A stretch of 64,000 bases of DNA from Rahnella victoriana (lineage in GTDB: Bacteria > Pseudomonadota > Gammaproteobacteria > Enterobacterales > Enterobacteriaceae), in assembly GCF_004330295.1 (NCBI RefSeq), contig NZ_SJOJ01000023.1:24396-88395 (forward strand). Direction: 5' to 3'. Positions 7,409 through 17,686 of this stretch are shown here, piece after piece; positions within the stretch are counted from its first letter, which is position 1; every line of letters starts with the position of its first letter. The position numbers and the translations under genes were made by a program. The notes below the pieces were generated by a model. It was not told the origin of the DNA, ran no database searches, and worked only from the letters and a program-made list of their open reading frames with translations.

Positions 7409-8908
7409 ATGGCAAAAGACAAAAAACGCGGTTTCTTCTCCTGGTTCGGTCGTGGCCGTCAGGAAGAAGAGCAGCAGAAGGAAGAAACACGCGAAGAACA
7501 GCCGGTTGTCGAAGAGCAACTGACGGAAGCACCGGGTGTCCCGCTCGTTCGCGAGCCTGTTGCAGAACCTGAAGTTGACGCAGAGCCAAAAGCTGAACCT
7601 GCACCGGATGTCGAACCTGAACCCGAAATCCTGCCTGAGCCACTCGTCGAGCCGGAACCGGAGATTGAACCGGAACCGCTGACAGAGCCTGAGCCGGAAG
7701 AAAAACCTGAGCCGGTGCGTGAGCAGGCGGCGGCTGAACTGGCAGAAGAAATCGTTCACATCACGGAACAGGTGGCTGCCCGGCCTGATACTGTTGAAGA
7801 AGACAGGATTGAAGCACAGATCGCGGAAGACGAGTTCGTTGAATCGGCAGAAGAAATTGCCGAAGACCAGCGTCAGGACGCCATTGATTCGGTTGACGAT
7901 GTGGTCGCCGAAGAAGAACCGCTGCCGGTGGCGCTGGATCCGATCGTTGTGCTGCCCGCCGGTGAAACTGAGCAGGAACGCCCGACCAAAGAAGGCTTCT
8001 TTGCCCGTCTGAAACGCAGCCTGGTCAAAACCAAACAGAATCTCGGCTCCGGCTTTGTGGGGCTGTTCCGTGGTAAGAAAATCGACGACGATCTGTTCGA
8101 AGAGCTGGAAGAACAGCTGCTGATCGCCGACGTGGGTGTCGAAACCACGCGTAAAATCATCACTTCACTGACCGAGCATGCGTCGCGTAAGCAACTGAAA
8201 GACGCCGATGCGCTGTACGGCAAGCTGAAGGAAGAAATGTCCGAAATACTGGCGAAAGTTGACGAGCCACTGGATGTCAGCGGGAAAACCCCGTATGTCA
8301 TTCTGATGGTTGGCGTGAACGGCGTCGGTAAAACCACCACCATCGGTAAGATGGCACGCCAGTTTGAAGCACAGGGTAAATCGGTGATGCTGGCGGCGGG
8401 TGATACCTTCCGTGCCGCAGCCGTTGAGCAGTTGCAGGTCTGGGGTCAGCGCAACAAGATCCCGGTGATTGCACAGCATACCGGTGCGGACTCCGCGTCC
8501 GTTATCTTCGATGCCATTCAGGCGGCGAAAGCCCGTAATATCGACGTGCTGATTGCCGATACCGCCGGGCGTTTGCAAAACAAAGCGCACCTGATGGAAG
8601 AGCTGAAGAAAATCGTCCGCGTGATGAAGAAGCTCGACGAAGATGCACCGCATGAAGTGATGCTGACGCTCGACGCCAGCACCGGCCAGAATGCAGTCAG
8701 TCAGGCGAAATTGTTCAACGAAGCCGTCGGGCTGACCGGGATAACGCTGACGAAACTGGATGGCACCGCGAAAGGCGGCGTGATCTTTGCCATCGCCGAT
8801 CAGTTCAGCATTCCGATCCGCTACATTGGTGTCGGTGAAGGTATCGAAGATTTAAGGCCGTTTAAGGCAGACGATTTTATTGAGGCACTTTTTGCCCGAG
8901 AGGATTAA
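7409..8908 (+). CDS. ftsY: Signal recognition particle receptor FtsY
   Basis: 499 aa SRP-receptor GTPase that docks ribosome-nascent chain complexes at the SecYEG translocon. The first ~190 residues are the acidic A domain, with an unusually repetitive Pro-Glu section at roughly residues 60-105 (repeats of the type PEPLVEPEPEIEP). The N domain begins near GFFARLKRSLVKTKQNLGSG. The G domain carries GVNGVGKTTT (about residue 301), DTFRAAA, DTAGR and TKLDGTAKGG. It is first in ftsYEX, with 5 bases to ftsE. Confidence 0.97.
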   Translation: MAKDKKRGFFSWFGRGRQEEEQQKEETREEQPVVEEQLTEAPGVPLVREPVAEPEVDAEPKAEPAPDVEPEPEILPEPLVEPEPEIEPEPLTEPEPEEKPEPVREQAAAELAEEIVHITEQVAARPDTVEEDRIEAQIAEDEFVESAEEIAEDQRQDAIDSVDDVVAEEEPLPVALDPIVVLPAGETEQERPTKEGFFARLKRSLVKTKQNLGSGFVGLFRGKKIDDDLFEELEEQLLIADVGVETTRKIITSLTEHASRKQLKDADALYGKLKEEMSEILAKVDEPLDVSGKTPYVILMVGVNGVGKTTTIGKMARQFEAQGKSVMLAAGDTFRAAAVEQLQVWGQRNKIPVIAQHTGADSASVIFDAIQAAKARNIDVLIADTAGRLQNKAHLMEELKKIVRVMKKLDEDAPHEVMLTLDASTGQNAVSQAKLFNEAVGLTGITLTKLDGTAKGGVIFAIADQFSIPIRYIGVGEGIEDLRPFKADDFIEALFARED

Positions 8909-8913
8909 TACGG

Positions 8914-9576
8914 ATGATTCGCTTTGAACAGGTCAGTAAAGCTTATCTGGGCGGACGACAGGCGCTTCAGGGCGTCAACTTTCACATCCAGCAAGCGGAA
9001 ATGGCATTTCTGACCGGACACTCAGGCGCAGGGAAAAGTACCCTGCTCAAGCTGATTTGCGGCATTGAACGCCCGAGCGCCGGTCACATTTTGTTTGGCG
9101 GTCATGACATCAGCCGTCTGAAATCCAGCGAAGTGCCGTTCCTGCGTCGCCAGATCGGCATGATCTTTCAGGATCACCATCTGCTGATGGATCGTACCGT
9201 CTATGACAACGTGGCAATGCCACTGATCATTTCCGGGGCCAGCAGCGAAGATATCCGCCGTCGCGTGTCGGCTGCGCTGGATAAAGTGGGATTACTGGAT
9301 AAAGCGAAGAATCTGCCAATCCAGCTTTCCGGCGGGGAACAGCAACGTGTGGGCATCGCCCGTGCGGTGGTGAATAAACCGGCGGTGCTGCTGGCGGATG
9401 AACCGACCGGTAACCTCGACGGCGAATTGTCGGAAGGCATTTTGCGTTTATTCGAAGAATTTAACCGTGTCGGCGTCACCGTTCTGATGGCGACGCATGA
9501 CGTGGGTCTGATTGCCCGTCGTAATTACCGCACGCTGACGCTGAGTCAGGGGCGTATGTCGGGAGGGATGTACTAA
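8914..9576 (+). CDS. ftsE: Cell division ATP-binding protein FtsE
   Basis: 220 aa ABC-type ATPase. With FtsX it controls periplasmic amidase activation (via EnvC) and divisome progression rather than importing a solute. Walker A is [11 protein letters not shown], the signature [14 protein letters not shown], Walker [13 protein letters not shown], and the switch His is in MATHD. It follows ftsY by 5 bases, and its stop overlaps the ftsX start by one base (TAATG). Confidence 0.97.
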   Translation: MIRFEQVSKAYLGGRQALQGVNFHIQQAEMAFLTGHSGAGKSTLLKLICGIERPSAGHILFGGHDISRLKSSEVPFLRRQIGMIFQDHHLLMDRTVYDNVAMPLIISGASSEDIRRRVSAALDKVGLLDKAKNLPIQLSGGEQQRVGIARAVVNKPAVLLADEPTGNLDGELSEGILRLFEEFNRVGVTVLMATHDVGLIARRNYRTLTLSQGRMSGGMY

Positions 9577-10556
9577 TGGCGAACAGTCCGAACCCGGCGA
9601 AAACCGCCAAAAGTGCCCGCGCCGCGAAAAGCAAAGCGTTGCAGGGTGGCTGGCGCGAACAGTGGCGCTATGCGTGGATGAACGCGCTGGCTGACATGCT
9701 GCGTCAGCCGCTGGCGACGCTGCTTACGGTGATGGTCATTGCCATCTCCCTGACGTTGCCGAGTGTCTGCTATCTGGTGTGGAAAAACGTCAGTACCGCC
9801 GCAGAACAGTGGTATCCGACGCCGCAACTGACCGTGTATCTCGACAAAGCACTGGATGATGACGCCGCAGAAAATGTGGTGAAAACCCTGAAAACTGAAG
9901 CGGGCGTGGATAAAGTCAATTATCTCTCCCGAGAAGAAGCGATGGGTGAATTCCGCAACTGGTCAGGCTTTGGCGGCGCGATGGACATGCTGGAGCAAAA
10001 TCCGCTGCCTGCCGTCGCCATTATCACGCCGAAAATGAATTTCCAGGACTCCGCCACACTCAACACCTTGCGCGACCGCGTGGCGGCGGTGCATGGCGTG
10101 GATGAAGTGCGTATGGATGACAGCTGGTTTGCCCGTCTTGCGGCGCTGACCGGTCTGGTGGGGCAGATTGCGGCGATGATTGGCATCCTGATGGTGATCG
10201 CCGTCTTCCTGGTGATTGGTAACAGTGTGCGACTGAGTATCTTCAGCCGTCGCGATACCATCAACGTGATGAAGCTGATTGGCGCGACCGACGGATTCAT
10301 TTTGCGGCCGTTCCTCAACGGGGGGGCGATGCTCGGTTTCACCGGCGCGTTGCTGTCGCTGATCCTCTCGGAAGTCCTGGTGCTGCGCCTTGAGAGCGTG
10401 GTGACTCAGGTCGCACAAGTGTTCGGCACGACGTTTGACCTGCACGGTCTGGGCTGGGATGAAAGCCTGCTGCTGCTGATCGTGTCCGCAATGATTGGCT
10501 GGATTGCCGCCTGGCTGGCGACGGTTCAACATTTACGGCGATTTACACCACAGTAG
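9576..10556 (+). CDS. ftsX: Cell division permease-like protein FtsX
   Basis: 326 aa inner-membrane partner of FtsE. It has a basic cytoplasmic N-terminus, a first membrane segment around [17 protein letters not shown], a periplasmic loop of about 130 residues (where EnvC binds in E. coli), then three C-terminal membrane segments with the FtsX-type domain ([19 protein letters not shown]). It is somewhat shorter than E. coli FtsX (352 aa), mostly in the variable N-terminus. The start overlaps the ftsE stop, so it is translationally coupled. Confidence 0.96.
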   Translation: MANSPNPAKTAKSARAAKSKALQGGWREQWRYAWMNALADMLRQPLATLLTVMVIAISLTLPSVCYLVWKNVSTAAEQWYPTPQLTVYLDKALDDDAAENVVKTLKTEAGVDKVNYLSREEAMGEFRNWSGFGGAMDMLEQNPLPAVAIITPKMNFQDSATLNTLRDRVAAVHGVDEVRMDDSWFARLAALTGLVGQIAAMIGILMVIAVFLVIGNSVRLSIFSRRDTINVMKLIGATDGFILRPFLNGGAMLGFTGALLSLILSEVLVLRLESVVTQVAQVFGTTFDLHGLGWDESLLLLIVSAMIGWIAAWLATVQHLRRFTPQ

Positions 10557-10567
10557 TGAGAATTTGC

Positions 10568-10609
10568 TATAATGTTCCCCTGCTGCTCAGTCTTTGTGTT
10601 CAGGGGAAC
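10568..10609 (+). promoter_or_regulatory. Extended -10 promoter and hairpin upstream of rpoH
   Basis: TGCTATAAT (extended -10 ending at 10573) lies just after the ftsX stop, with no good -35. It is followed at once by the 9-bp inverted repeat GTTCCCCTG (10574-10582)/CAGGGGAAC (10601-10609). A transcript from here would have a leader of nearly 300 nt before rpoH and start in or near the hairpin. The hairpin could instead mark the end of ftsYEX, but there is no T-run. Confidence 0.45.
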
Positions 10610-10710
10610 AGCCGATTCTTGCTATATCGTCCCGTCATTTTCCTGCTTCCCCTGCAATGGCACAAATTCACTATCCAATAGTCAGTCTGTCACTTACAGT
10701 CATCAGACTG

Positions 10711-10751
10711 TTGAATCTGTCCGTGAACTTTATGTAAAATTCGTGGTCGTA
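10711..10751 (+). promoter_or_regulatory. rpoH promoters (sigma-E-like and sigma-70-like)
   Basis: GAACTT (10725-10730), a 16-bp spacer and TCGTA (10747-10751) match the layout of the E. coli rpoH P3 sigma-E promoter, including the TAAAAT and GG in the spacer. Overlapping it is a sigma-70-like pair TTGAAT (10711-10716)/TAAAAT (10735-10740) with 18 bp between. This would let envelope or extreme heat stress raise RpoH synthesis. It is read by comparison with E. coli; the -10 is one base off the usual TCTGA. Confidence 0.6.
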
Positions 10752-10874
10752 GAGCAGCGAATATGAAGGGCTCGGCGTTGCTTTGTTGTCGCCCCTTAAG
10801 GCCAGCAACGTAGCGGTATCATCCCGCAGCAACGTGGTATAAAACCTGCATTACGTCATACATGAGAGGCTTGA

Positions 10875-11732
10875 ATGACCAAAGAAATGCGCACTTTAGC
10901 ATTAGTACCCCAAGGTAGCCTGGAAGCCTATGTTCGGGCCGCCAATGCCTATCCTATGCTCACCGCAGAGGAAGAACGGGCACTGGCTGAACGGCTGCAT
11001 TACAACGGTGACCTGGAAGCAGCGAAAGAGCTGATCCTGTCTCACCTGCGCTTTGTTGCTCACATTGCCCGCAACTATTCAGGTTACGGTTTGCCACAGG
11101 CAGACCTTATCCAGGAAGGGAATATCGGCCTGATGAAAGCGGTTCGCCGTTTTAATCCGGAAGTCGGTGTGCGTCTGGTGTCCTTTGCCGTGCATTGGAT
11201 CAAAGCTGAAATTCACGAATATGTGCTGCGTAACTGGCGCATCGTGAAAGTCGCCACCACCAAAGCGCAGCGTAAATTGTTCTTCAACCTGCGCAAAAAC
11301 AAACAGCGTCTGGGCTGGTTCAGCCATGACGAAGTGGAGCATGTTGCCCGCGAACTGGGTGTCACCAGCAAAGATGTGCTGGAAATGGAATCACGCATGG
11401 CAGCACAGGACATGACGTTTGATCCGACCCCGGATGATGAACCACGCGACGGCGCAGCGATGGCACCGATGCTGTATCTGCAAGACAAAAGTTCTGACTT
11501 TGCAGAAACCATCGAAGAAGATAACTGGGATCAGGACGCGACCGACAAACTTTCCAGTGCAATGGAAGGTCTGGACGAACGCAGCCAGGATATCATCCGT
11601 GCCCGCTGGTTAGACGACGATAACAAATCGACCCTGCAGGAACTCGCCGACAAGTACGGTGTTTCCGCAGAACGTGTTCGTCAGCTGGAAAAGAACGCGA
11701 TGAAGAAACTGCGTATGGCGATCGAAGCCTGA
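10875..11732 (+). CDS. rpoH: Heat-shock sigma factor RpoH (sigma-32)
   Basis: 285 aa. Sigma-32 directs RNA polymerase to heat-shock promoters. Region 2 is seen in [32 protein letters not shown] and [20 protein letters not shown]. The RpoH box QRKLFFNLR at about residues 131-139 distinguishes it from other sigma factors. Region 4 helix-turn-helix is in [19 protein letters not shown]. The start ATGACCAAAGAAATG and following sequence match the E. coli 5' region, where mRNA pairing acts as a thermosensor; that structure was not computed here. A 318-bp upstream gap holds several promoters, and a strong terminator follows. Confidence 0.97.
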   Translation: MTKEMRTLALVPQGSLEAYVRAANAYPMLTAEEERALAERLHYNGDLEAAKELILSHLRFVAHIARNYSGYGLPQADLIQEGNIGLMKAVRRFNPEVGVRLVSFAVHWIKAEIHEYVLRNWRIVKVATTKAQRKLFFNLRKNKQRLGWFSHDEVEHVARELGVTSKDVLEMESRMAAQDMTFDPTPDDEPRDGAAMAPMLYLQDKSSDFAETIEEDNWDQDATDKLSSAMEGLDERSQDIIRARWLDDDNKSTLQELADKYGVSAERVRQLEKNAMKKLRMAIEA

Positions 11733-11753
11733 TAAACGCAGATTTACTCTGTT

Positions 11754-11782
11754 AAAAAGCGACCTTTATGGTCGCTTTTTTT
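11754..11782 (+). terminator. rpoH terminator (bidirectional)
   Basis: AAAAAGCGACC/GGTCGCTTTTTTT with loop TTTAT, followed by a T-run on the plus strand and, reading the other way, on the minus strand. It therefore serves both rpoH and the convergent panM. Confidence 0.9.
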
Positions 11783-11800
11783 ATACCTGAAATTCAGCCT

Positions 11801-12181
11801 TCAGGATTTTTTCCAGACATTCCCTTCACGCACAAAACCACAGGCCTGCATAAAGGCATTCAGCACGGGTTCCGGCTCTGCGTGCATCGTCCAGCTTTTC
11901 ACTTGCGGCAGTTGCGCCTGCAACTCTTCCATCAGATACAGCCCGACACCGCGACGGCGCGTCACTTCCCGCACCCGCAGATCGCTGAGTTGCCCCTGAT
12001 CGCCGTCGAGGGTGATTTTCACTGCGCCCAGAATGCGTTCATTAAACACCGCCGCAAACAGCGCAAGGTCGTTTTGCAGGCTGGCTTGCCAGTCACTTTC
12101 GGTTTGCTCCGGCCAGATTTTTGCCAGATCGATCAGGTCCTGCGCGCTGAGTGACGTCAGTTTTTGGATAGTTAGTTTCAT
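11801..12181 (-). CDS. panM: PanM/PanZ, PanD maturation acetyltransferase homologue
   Basis: 126 aa GNAT-fold protein. In E. coli PanM (PanZ, YhhK) binds acetyl-CoA and the PanD proenzyme, triggering cleavage to active aspartate decarboxylase and linking CoA level to beta-alanine supply. The acetyl-CoA loop is visible as REVTRRRGVGLYLMEEL. The position between rpoH and the leucine-binding protein gene matches E. coli. It is convergent with rpoH and divergent from livK. Confidence 0.9.
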   Translation of the reverse strand: MKLTIQKLTSLSAQDLIDLAKIWPEQTESDWQASLQNDLALFAAVFNERILGAVKITLDGDQGQLSDLRVREVTRRRGVGLYLMEELQAQLPQVKSWTMHAEPEPVLNAFMQACGFVREGNVWKKS

Positions 12182-12585
12182 GATGCGGAAGGTCAGAAAA
12201 AGGAGGCGATCAGTGTAGCGGATCGTTCTGCAGAACGGGCGTAACTTTTTTTGTACAGTAACAGGTCGAAAAGTTTTTTAGCGATCTCTGCATAAGCGAT
12301 AAATGTTGGCTTTAATCAATAAAGCCAGTGTTAACGACTGATTGTTTACATCCACTCCGCCTTTTCACCCAAATAAAATTCTGTTTACACCTCATATTTC
12401 TGATTGTGCTATTTGATTTGCAGAAGAAAATTCCTGTTTAATGATATGAATTATAAAGTCTTATTCGAAAATAAGACGAAATAAGCCGTTAACTCGTTAT
12501 TACTTATACTAAATTTCCTAAGTGATGAAGTTTTAAACAGGCAACAAAGAGCAAACCACAACACACACATGAACGGGGTAATCGG
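12182..12585. promoter_or_regulatory. AT-rich panM-livK intergenic region with two hairpins
   Basis: 404 bp, notably AT-rich, presumably holding the livK promoter and its amino-acid-responsive control (Lrp in E. coli; no specific Lrp site asserted). Two perfect inverted repeats stand out: TGGCTTTA/TAAAGCCA (12307-12327, 5-nt loop) and GTCTTATT/AATAAGAC (12458-12477, loop CGAA). A TATACT -10-like hexamer is at 12505-12510, without a clear -35. No open frame is convincing. Confidence 0.5.
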
Positions 12586-13698
12586 ATGAAAGCAATGAAG
12601 GGTAAGATCTGGCTGGCAGGGTGTATTGCATTAGCAATGAGTCAGGCGGCATTCGCCAAAGATATTAAAGTCGCCATTGTGGGTGCTATGTCAGGTCCGG
12701 TCGCCCAGTACGGTGACATGGAATTTACAGGTGCAAAACAAGCCATCGCTGACATCAACGCCAAAGGCGGCGTGAAAGGTGACAAACTGGTTGGCGTGGA
12801 ATATGACGATGCCTGTGACCCGAAACAAGCGGTGGCGGTAGCGAACAAAGTGATCAACGACGGTATCCGTTATGTGATCGGCCACCTGTGCTCTTCCTCT
12901 ACTCAGCCTGCTTCTGACATCTATGAAGATGAAGGCGTGCTGATGATCACCCCGGCTGCGACCAACGCTGACCTGACCACCCGTGGTTATAAAATGGTGA
13001 TGCGCACCACCGGTCTGGATTCCGATCAGGGTCCGACTGCCGCGAAATACATCCTCGACACCATCAAACCAAAACGTATCGCTGTTGTGCATGACAAACA
13101 GCAATACGGCGAAGGCCTGGCCCGTTCCGTACAGGACGCGCTGAAAAAAGGCGGCGGCAACGTGGTGCTGTTTGAAGGCGTGACCGCAGGCGACAAAGAC
13201 TTCTCCACACTGGTGGCGCGTCTGAAGAAAGAAAACGTCGATTTCGTCTATTTCGGCGGTTACTACCCGGAAATGGGGCAGATCCTGCGTCAGTCAAAAC
13301 AAGCGGGTCTGGCAGCGAAATTCATGGGTCCGGAAGGCGTAGGCAACTCCTCACTGTCTAACATCGCCGGCGATGCTTCCGAAGGCATGCTGGTAACCCT
13401 GCCAAAACGTTACGATCAGGTTCCGGCTAACCAGCCAATCGTCGATGCCCTGAAAGCCAAGAAACTGGATCCAACCGGTCCGTTCGTCTGGACGACTTAC
13501 GCTGCATTGCAGGCGCTGACCACCGGTATGGAACGCAGCGGCAGCATGGAACCGGCAGATATCGCCAAAAACCTGAAATCAGCGTCAGTGGATACCGTCA
13601 TGGGCCCGCTGAGCTGGGATGAGAAAGGTGACCTGAAAGGATTCGAATTCGGTATTTTCGAGTGGCATAAAGACGGCACGTCTACCCCGATCAAATAA
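12586..13698 (+). CDS. livK: Branched-chain amino acid periplasmic binding protein
   Basis: 370 aa. The signal peptide is cleaved after about residue 24 (AMSQAAFA then KDIKVAIVG), leaving the type I periplasmic fold. Family landmarks include [15 protein letters not shown], a cysteine pair enclosing the first-lobe ligand region (DACDPKQ and [15 protein letters not shown]) and [13 protein letters not shown]. It delivers leucine, and probably isoleucine and valine, to LivHMGF. E. coli has two such genes (livJ, livK); only one is here, so livK is assigned by position and it may cover both specificities. A 100-bp repeat separates it from livH. Confidence 0.92.
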   Translation: MKAMKGKIWLAGCIALAMSQAAFAKDIKVAIVGAMSGPVAQYGDMEFTGAKQAIADINAKGGVKGDKLVGVEYDDACDPKQAVAVANKVINDGIRYVIGHLCSSSTQPASDIYEDEGVLMITPAATNADLTTRGYKMVMRTTGLDSDQGPTAAKYILDTIKPKRIAVVHDKQQYGEGLARSVQDALKKGGGNVVLFEGVTAGDKDFSTLVARLKKENVDFVYFGGYYPEMGQILRQSKQAGLAAKFMGPEGVGNSSLSNIAGDASEGMLVTLPKRYDQVPANQPIVDALKAKKLDPTGPFVWTTYAALQALTTGMERSGSMEPADIAKNLKSASVDTVMGPLSWDEKGDLKGFEFGIFEWHKDGTSTPIK

Positions 13699-13720
13699 AA
13701 CCGCACCAAAGTGGTTCTCC

Positions 13721-13820
13721 GCTCCCTCCCCTGCGAAGGGGAGGGCTGGGGTGGGGTATTAATGGCAACGGCGTTGTTTGCAAAACCCCCTCCCAACCTC
13801 CCCCTTCGCAGGGGGAGGAG
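13721..13820. repeat. 100-bp GC-rich inverted-repeat element, copy 1
   Basis: Lies between livK and livH. The left arm (39 bp, 13721-13759) and right arm (38 bp, 13783-13820) are imperfect inverted copies of each other around a 23-bp centre. Each arm contains its own 9-bp hairpin: CCCTCCCCT/AGGGGAGGG with loop GCGA on the left, CCTCCCCCT/AGGGGGAGG with loop TCGC on the right. Both arms match copy 2 at 20419-20518 base for base, while the centres differ. The form is REPIN-like (two REP hairpins facing each other). In mRNA it could stabilise the livK end or reduce read-through into livH. Confidence 0.85.
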
Positions 13821-13860
13821 TAGCACAAGTTATCAAACCCTTGATTAATAAGGATAGGGT

Positions 13861-14787
13861 ATGTCAGAGCAGTTCCTCTATTTCATTCAGCAGATGTTCA
13901 ACGGTGTCACGTTGGGCAGTACTTATGCGCTGATCGCCATTGGTTACACCATGGTTTACGGCATTATCGGCATGATCAACTTCGCCCACGGCGAGGTGTA
14001 TATGATCGGCAGTTATGTCTCCTTTATCGTAATCGCCGCTCTGATGATGATGGGTATCGACGCCAGCTGGTTGCTGATCGGTGCCGGTTTTATCGCCGCG
14101 ATTGTGATTTCCAGTGCCTACGGCTGGAGCATTGAACGCGTGGCGTATAAGCCGGTGCGTAACTCCAAACGACTGATTGCACTGATTTCCGCCATCGGGA
14201 TGTCAATTTTTCTGCAAAACTACGTCAGCCTCACGCAAGGCTCACGCGATCTCGCTTTACCAAGCCTCGTCACCGGCCAGTGGAAACTGGGCGAAGCCAA
14301 CGGCTTTGCGGCGACCATCAGCACCATGCAGTTAATCATCTGGATCGTCACGTTTGTCGCGATGCTGGCGCTGACCCTGTTCATCCGTTATTCGCGTATG
14401 GGTCGTGCCTGCCGCGCCTGTGCGGAAGATCTGAAAATGGCCAGCCTGCTGGGGATCAGCACTGACCGCGTAATTTCCCTGACCTTCGTGATTGGCGCGT
14501 TAATGGCGGCCGTCGCGGGCGTTCTGCTCGGTCAGTTCTATGGCGTGATCAACCCGTACATCGGCTTTATGGCCGGCATGAAAGCTTTCACCGCTGCGGT
14601 TCTCGGCGGCATTGGCAGTATTCCGGGCGCGATGATCGGCGGCCTGATTTTGGGCGTGGCCGAAGCGCTGACCTCGGCGTATCTGAGCACTGAATATAAA
14701 GACGTGGTGTCCTTCGCATTACTGATCGTGGTGCTGCTGGTGCTGCCGACCGGTATTCTTGGCCGTCCGGAGGTTGAGAAAGTATGA
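13861..14787 (+). CDS. livH: Branched-chain amino acid permease LivH
   Basis: 308 aa inner-membrane permease with about eight hydrophobic segments. Family features are [38 protein letters not shown] split across residues 8-45, and the C-terminal coupling region [19 protein letters not shown]. It forms the transmembrane channel with LivM. An AAGGA-type ribosome-binding site precedes the ATG. The last 4 bases overlap livM (ATGA). Confidence 0.96.
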   Translation: MSEQFLYFIQQMFNGVTLGSTYALIAIGYTMVYGIIGMINFAHGEVYMIGSYVSFIVIAALMMMGIDASWLLIGAGFIAAIVISSAYGWSIERVAYKPVRNSKRLIALISAIGMSIFLQNYVSLTQGSRDLALPSLVTGQWKLGEANGFAATISTMQLIIWIVTFVAMLALTLFIRYSRMGRACRACAEDLKMASLLGISTDRVISLTFVIGALMAAVAGVLLGQFYGVINPYIGFMAGMKAFTAAVLGGIGSIPGAMIGGLILGVAEALTSAYLSTEYKDVVSFALLIVVLLVLPTGILGRPEVEKV

Positions 14788-16073
14788 AGCGCCTGAATCT
14801 GTTAAATGCGCTGGTTTCCGCTTTCGTCCTGCTGGTGCTGGCGGCGTTCATCATGGGCCTGCAACTGGGCCTTGATGGCACAAAACTGGTGGTCAACGGC
14901 GCGGGTCAGGTTCGCTGGACGTGGATTGCCATCGGCTGCGCCATCGTCTTCGTGTTCCAGTTATTCCGTCCGATGGTCAGCAGCGGCCTGAAAAAAGTCT
15001 CGGGGCCGGGCTGGGTGTTGCCAAGCTTTGATGGCTCGACGCCGAAACAAAAACTGCTGGCGCTGGTGCTGATTATCGCTGCCATTGCCTGGCCGTTTAT
15101 CGTCTCGCGCGGCACGGTGGATATCGCCACACTGACCCTGATCTACATCATGCTCGGCCTCGGTCTGAACGTGGTGGTCGGGCTGTCCGGCCTGCTGGTA
15201 CTGGGTTACGGCGGCTTTTACGCCATCGGCGCTTACACTTACGCGCTGCTCAATCACTATTACGGCATCGGATTCTGGGAAGCCTTGCCGCTGGCCGGAC
15301 TGGTGTCAGCAGCCTTTGGTTTCCTGCTCGGATTCCCGGTGCTGCGGTTGCGCGGAGATTATCTGGCGATTGTGACGCTCGGATTCGGCGAAATCGTCCG
15401 TATCCTGCTGCTCAATAATACCGAACTGACCGGCGGGCCGAACGGCATCAGCCAGATCCCGAAACCGACGCTGTTCGGGCTGGAGTTCAGCCGGACGCCA
15501 CGCGACGGCGGCTGGGATACCTTCAGCAACTTCTTCCATGTTGCCTATGACCCGAGTGACCGCATTATCTTCCTGTACATGGTGGCGCTGCTGCTGGTGA
15601 TCGCCACCTTGTTCATCATCAACCGTCTGTTGCGGATGCCGCTGGGCCGCGCGTGGGAAGCGTTGCGTGAGGATGAAATTGCCTGCCGTTCGCTGGGGCT
15701 GAACCCGACCCGAATCAAACTGACTGCGTTCACCATCAGCGCTGCGTTTGCCGGTTTCGCCGGTACGCTGTTCGCCGCGCGTCAGGGCTTTGTCAGCCCG
15801 GAATCCTTCACCTTTGCGGAATCTGCCTTCGTGCTGGCTATCGTGGTACTCGGCGGGATGGGCTCGCAGTTTGCGGTCATTCTGGCGGCGATTCTGCTGG
15901 TGGTTTCCCGCGAGCTGATGCGTGATCTCAACGAATACAGCATGTTACTGCTCGGTGCGTTAATGGTGCTGATGATGATCTGGCGTCCGCAGGGCTTGCT
16001 GCCGATGAAACGTCCGCAGCTGAAACTGAAATTATCGAAGAAACAAATCGCGGATCAGGGGGAACAGGCATGA
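14784..16073 (+). CDS. livM: Branched-chain amino acid permease LivM
   Basis: 429 aa permease partner of LivH. The long hydrophobic N-terminal part (two or three extra helices before the core, to about residue 105) is typical of enterobacterial LivM. The core shows [27 protein letters not shown] in part, [20 protein letters not shown] and the coupling sequence [13 protein letters not shown]. It overlaps livH upstream and livG downstream by 4 bases each, indicating coupled translation. Confidence 0.96.
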   Translation: MKRLNLLNALVSAFVLLVLAAFIMGLQLGLDGTKLVVNGAGQVRWTWIAIGCAIVFVFQLFRPMVSSGLKKVSGPGWVLPSFDGSTPKQKLLALVLIIAAIAWPFIVSRGTVDIATLTLIYIMLGLGLNVVVGLSGLLVLGYGGFYAIGAYTYALLNHYYGIGFWEALPLAGLVSAAFGFLLGFPVLRLRGDYLAIVTLGFGEIVRILLLNNTELTGGPNGISQIPKPTLFGLEFSRTPRDGGWDTFSNFFHVAYDPSDRIIFLYMVALLLVIATLFIINRLLRMPLGRAWEALREDEIACRSLGLNPTRIKLTAFTISAAFAGFAGTLFAARQGFVSPESFTFAESAFVLAIVVLGGMGSQFAVILAAILLVVSRELMRDLNEYSMLLLGALMVLMMIWRPQGLLPMKRPQLKLKLSKKQIADQGEQA

Positions 16074-16840
16074 GCACGCAACCTCTGTTAGCGGTTGAAG
16101 GTCTGATGATGCGTTTTGGCGGCCTGCTGGCGGTCAACAACGTGGCGCTGAACCTCAACCAGGGCGAAATTGTTTCGCTGATCGGCCCGAACGGTGCCGG
16201 TAAAACCACGGTATTTAACTGCCTGACCGGTTTCTATAAACCGAGCGGCGGCACCATTAAGCTGCGTGATCAGCATCTGGAAGGCTTGCCGGGGCAGAAA
16301 ATTGCCCGCATGGGCGTGGTGCGTACTTTCCAGCACGTGCGACTGTTTCGTGAAATGACGGTGATTGAAAACCTGCTGGTTGCCCAGCATCAGCACCTGA
16401 AAAGCGGCGTACTGGCGGGGCTGTTCAAAACGCCGGGTTTCCGTCGCGCCGAAGCCGATGCGCTGGATCGCGCTGCCGACTGGCTGGAACGTGTCGGATT
16501 ACTTGAACTGGCCAACCGTCAGGCGGGCAATCTGGCCTACGGCCAGCAACGCCGTCTGGAAATCGTCCGCTGCATGGTCACGCGGCCGGAAATCCTGATG
16601 CTCGATGAACCGGCTGCCGGTCTTAACCCGCGTGAAACCGAAGAGCTGAACCAGCTGATTGCGGAATTGCGTAACCAGCACAACGTGTCGGTGCTGCTGA
16701 TTGAGCACGACATGAAACTGGTGATGGGCATTTCTGACCGCATCTACGTGGTGAATCAGGGCACGCCGCTGGCACAAGGCACACCGGCTGAAATTCGTAA
16801 TAATCCTGACGTGATCCGCGCCTATTTAGGCGAAGGTTAA
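16070..16840 (+). CDS. livG: Branched-chain amino acid ATPase LivG
   Basis: 256 aa ABC ATPase. Walker A is GPNGAGKTT, the signature region [14 protein letters not shown] (AYGQQ in place of SGGQ, typical of LivG), Walker [12 protein letters not shown], and the switch His is in LIEHDMKLV. The C-terminal extension with [13 protein letters not shown] is also family-typical. It works as a heterodimer with LivF. It overlaps livM by 4 bases and is 13 bases before livF. Confidence 0.96.
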   Translation: MSTQPLLAVEGLMMRFGGLLAVNNVALNLNQGEIVSLIGPNGAGKTTVFNCLTGFYKPSGGTIKLRDQHLEGLPGQKIARMGVVRTFQHVRLFREMTVIENLLVAQHQHLKSGVLAGLFKTPGFRRAEADALDRAADWLERVGLLELANRQAGNLAYGQQRRLEIVRCMVTRPEILMLDEPAAGLNPRETEELNQLIAELRNQHNVSVLLIEHDMKLVMGISDRIYVVNQGTPLAQGTPAEIRNNPDVIRAYLGEG

Positions 16841-16853
16841 GGGACAGAACAAG

Positions 16854-17555
16854 ATGTTGTCATTCAATCAGGTATCAGCCCATTACGGCAAAATTCAGGC
16901 GCTGCATGAAGTCAGTCTGAGTATTAACAAAGGCGAAATCGTCACGCTGATCGGCGCGAACGGCGCGGGTAAAACCACGCTGCTCGGCAGTTTATGTGGC
17001 GAACCGCGTGCCTCCCACGGCGCGATCATTTTCGAAGGGCAGGACATCACGCAGTGGCAGACCGCCAAAATCATGCGCGGCGATATCGCGATTGTGCCGG
17101 AAGGCCGTCGGGTGTTTTCCCGCATGACGGTGGAAGAGAATCTGGCGATGGGCGGATTCTTTGCCACCCGCGATCAGTTTCATGCCCGGCTGGAGCGCGT
17201 GTTTACGCTGTTCCCGCGCCTGAAAGAGCGTCGCGTTCAGCGTTCCGGCACCATGTCCGGCGGTGAGCAACAGATGCTGGCAATCGGCCGTGCGCTGATG
17301 AGCCAGCCGCGTCTGCTGCTGCTCGATGAGCCGTCGCTGGGGCTGGCCCCGATCATCATCCAGCAGATTTTCGACACCATCCAGCAGTTGCGCGAAGAAG
17401 GGATGACCATCTTCCTGGTCGAGCAAAACGCCAATCAGGCGCTGAAACTCGCCGATCGCGGTTATGTGCTGGAGAACGGTCATGTGGTACTGGAAGATAC
17501 CGGCGCGGCCTTGCTGGCGAACGAAGCGGTGCGTGCGGCCTATCTCGGCGCATAA
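16854..17555 (+). CDS. livF: Branched-chain amino acid ATPase LivF
   Basis: 233 aa second ABC ATPase of the Liv importer. Walker A is GANGAGKTT, the signature MSGGEQQMLAIGRA, Walker B LLLLDEPSLGLAP, and the switch region LVEQNANQAL. Last gene of livKHMGF, followed by a strong terminator. Confidence 0.96.
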   Translation: MLSFNQVSAHYGKIQALHEVSLSINKGEIVTLIGANGAGKTTLLGSLCGEPRASHGAIIFEGQDITQWQTAKIMRGDIAIVPEGRRVFSRMTVEENLAMGGFFATRDQFHARLERVFTLFPRLKERRVQRSGTMSGGEQQMLAIGRALMSQPRLLLLDEPSLGLAPIIIQQIFDTIQQLREEGMTIFLVEQNANQALKLADRGYVLENGHVVLEDTGAALLANEAVRAAYLGA

Positions 17556-17593
17556 AGTGGCTTCACATTTTAAAAATCTGTGATAAATCTGGT

Positions 17594-17628
17594 AAACCGC
17601 ACGGCAAGCGCTTTGCGGTTTTTATTTT
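17594..17628 (+). terminator. livKHMGF terminator
   Basis: AAACCGCA/TGCGGTTT stem with a 12-nt loop (which can pair further internally), followed by TTATTTT. About 40 bases after the livF stop. Confidence 0.85.
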
Positions 17629-17686
17629 GTCTATAAATTAACATCTCTTACATTCGTATAACTTTGCACATCATCAGGAACATGTC

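Noticed and set aside
7361..8343. Long minus-strand frames opposite ftsY
   Set aside because: They are Arg/Phe- or Ser-rich shadows of the Pro-Glu repeat and conserved GTPase sequence; ftsY is certain.
13497..13826. Open frames containing PPQPSPSQGRE-like peptides near 13.8 and 20.5 kb
   Set aside because: These are translations of the 100-bp GC-rich repeat, a common false ORF, not genes.
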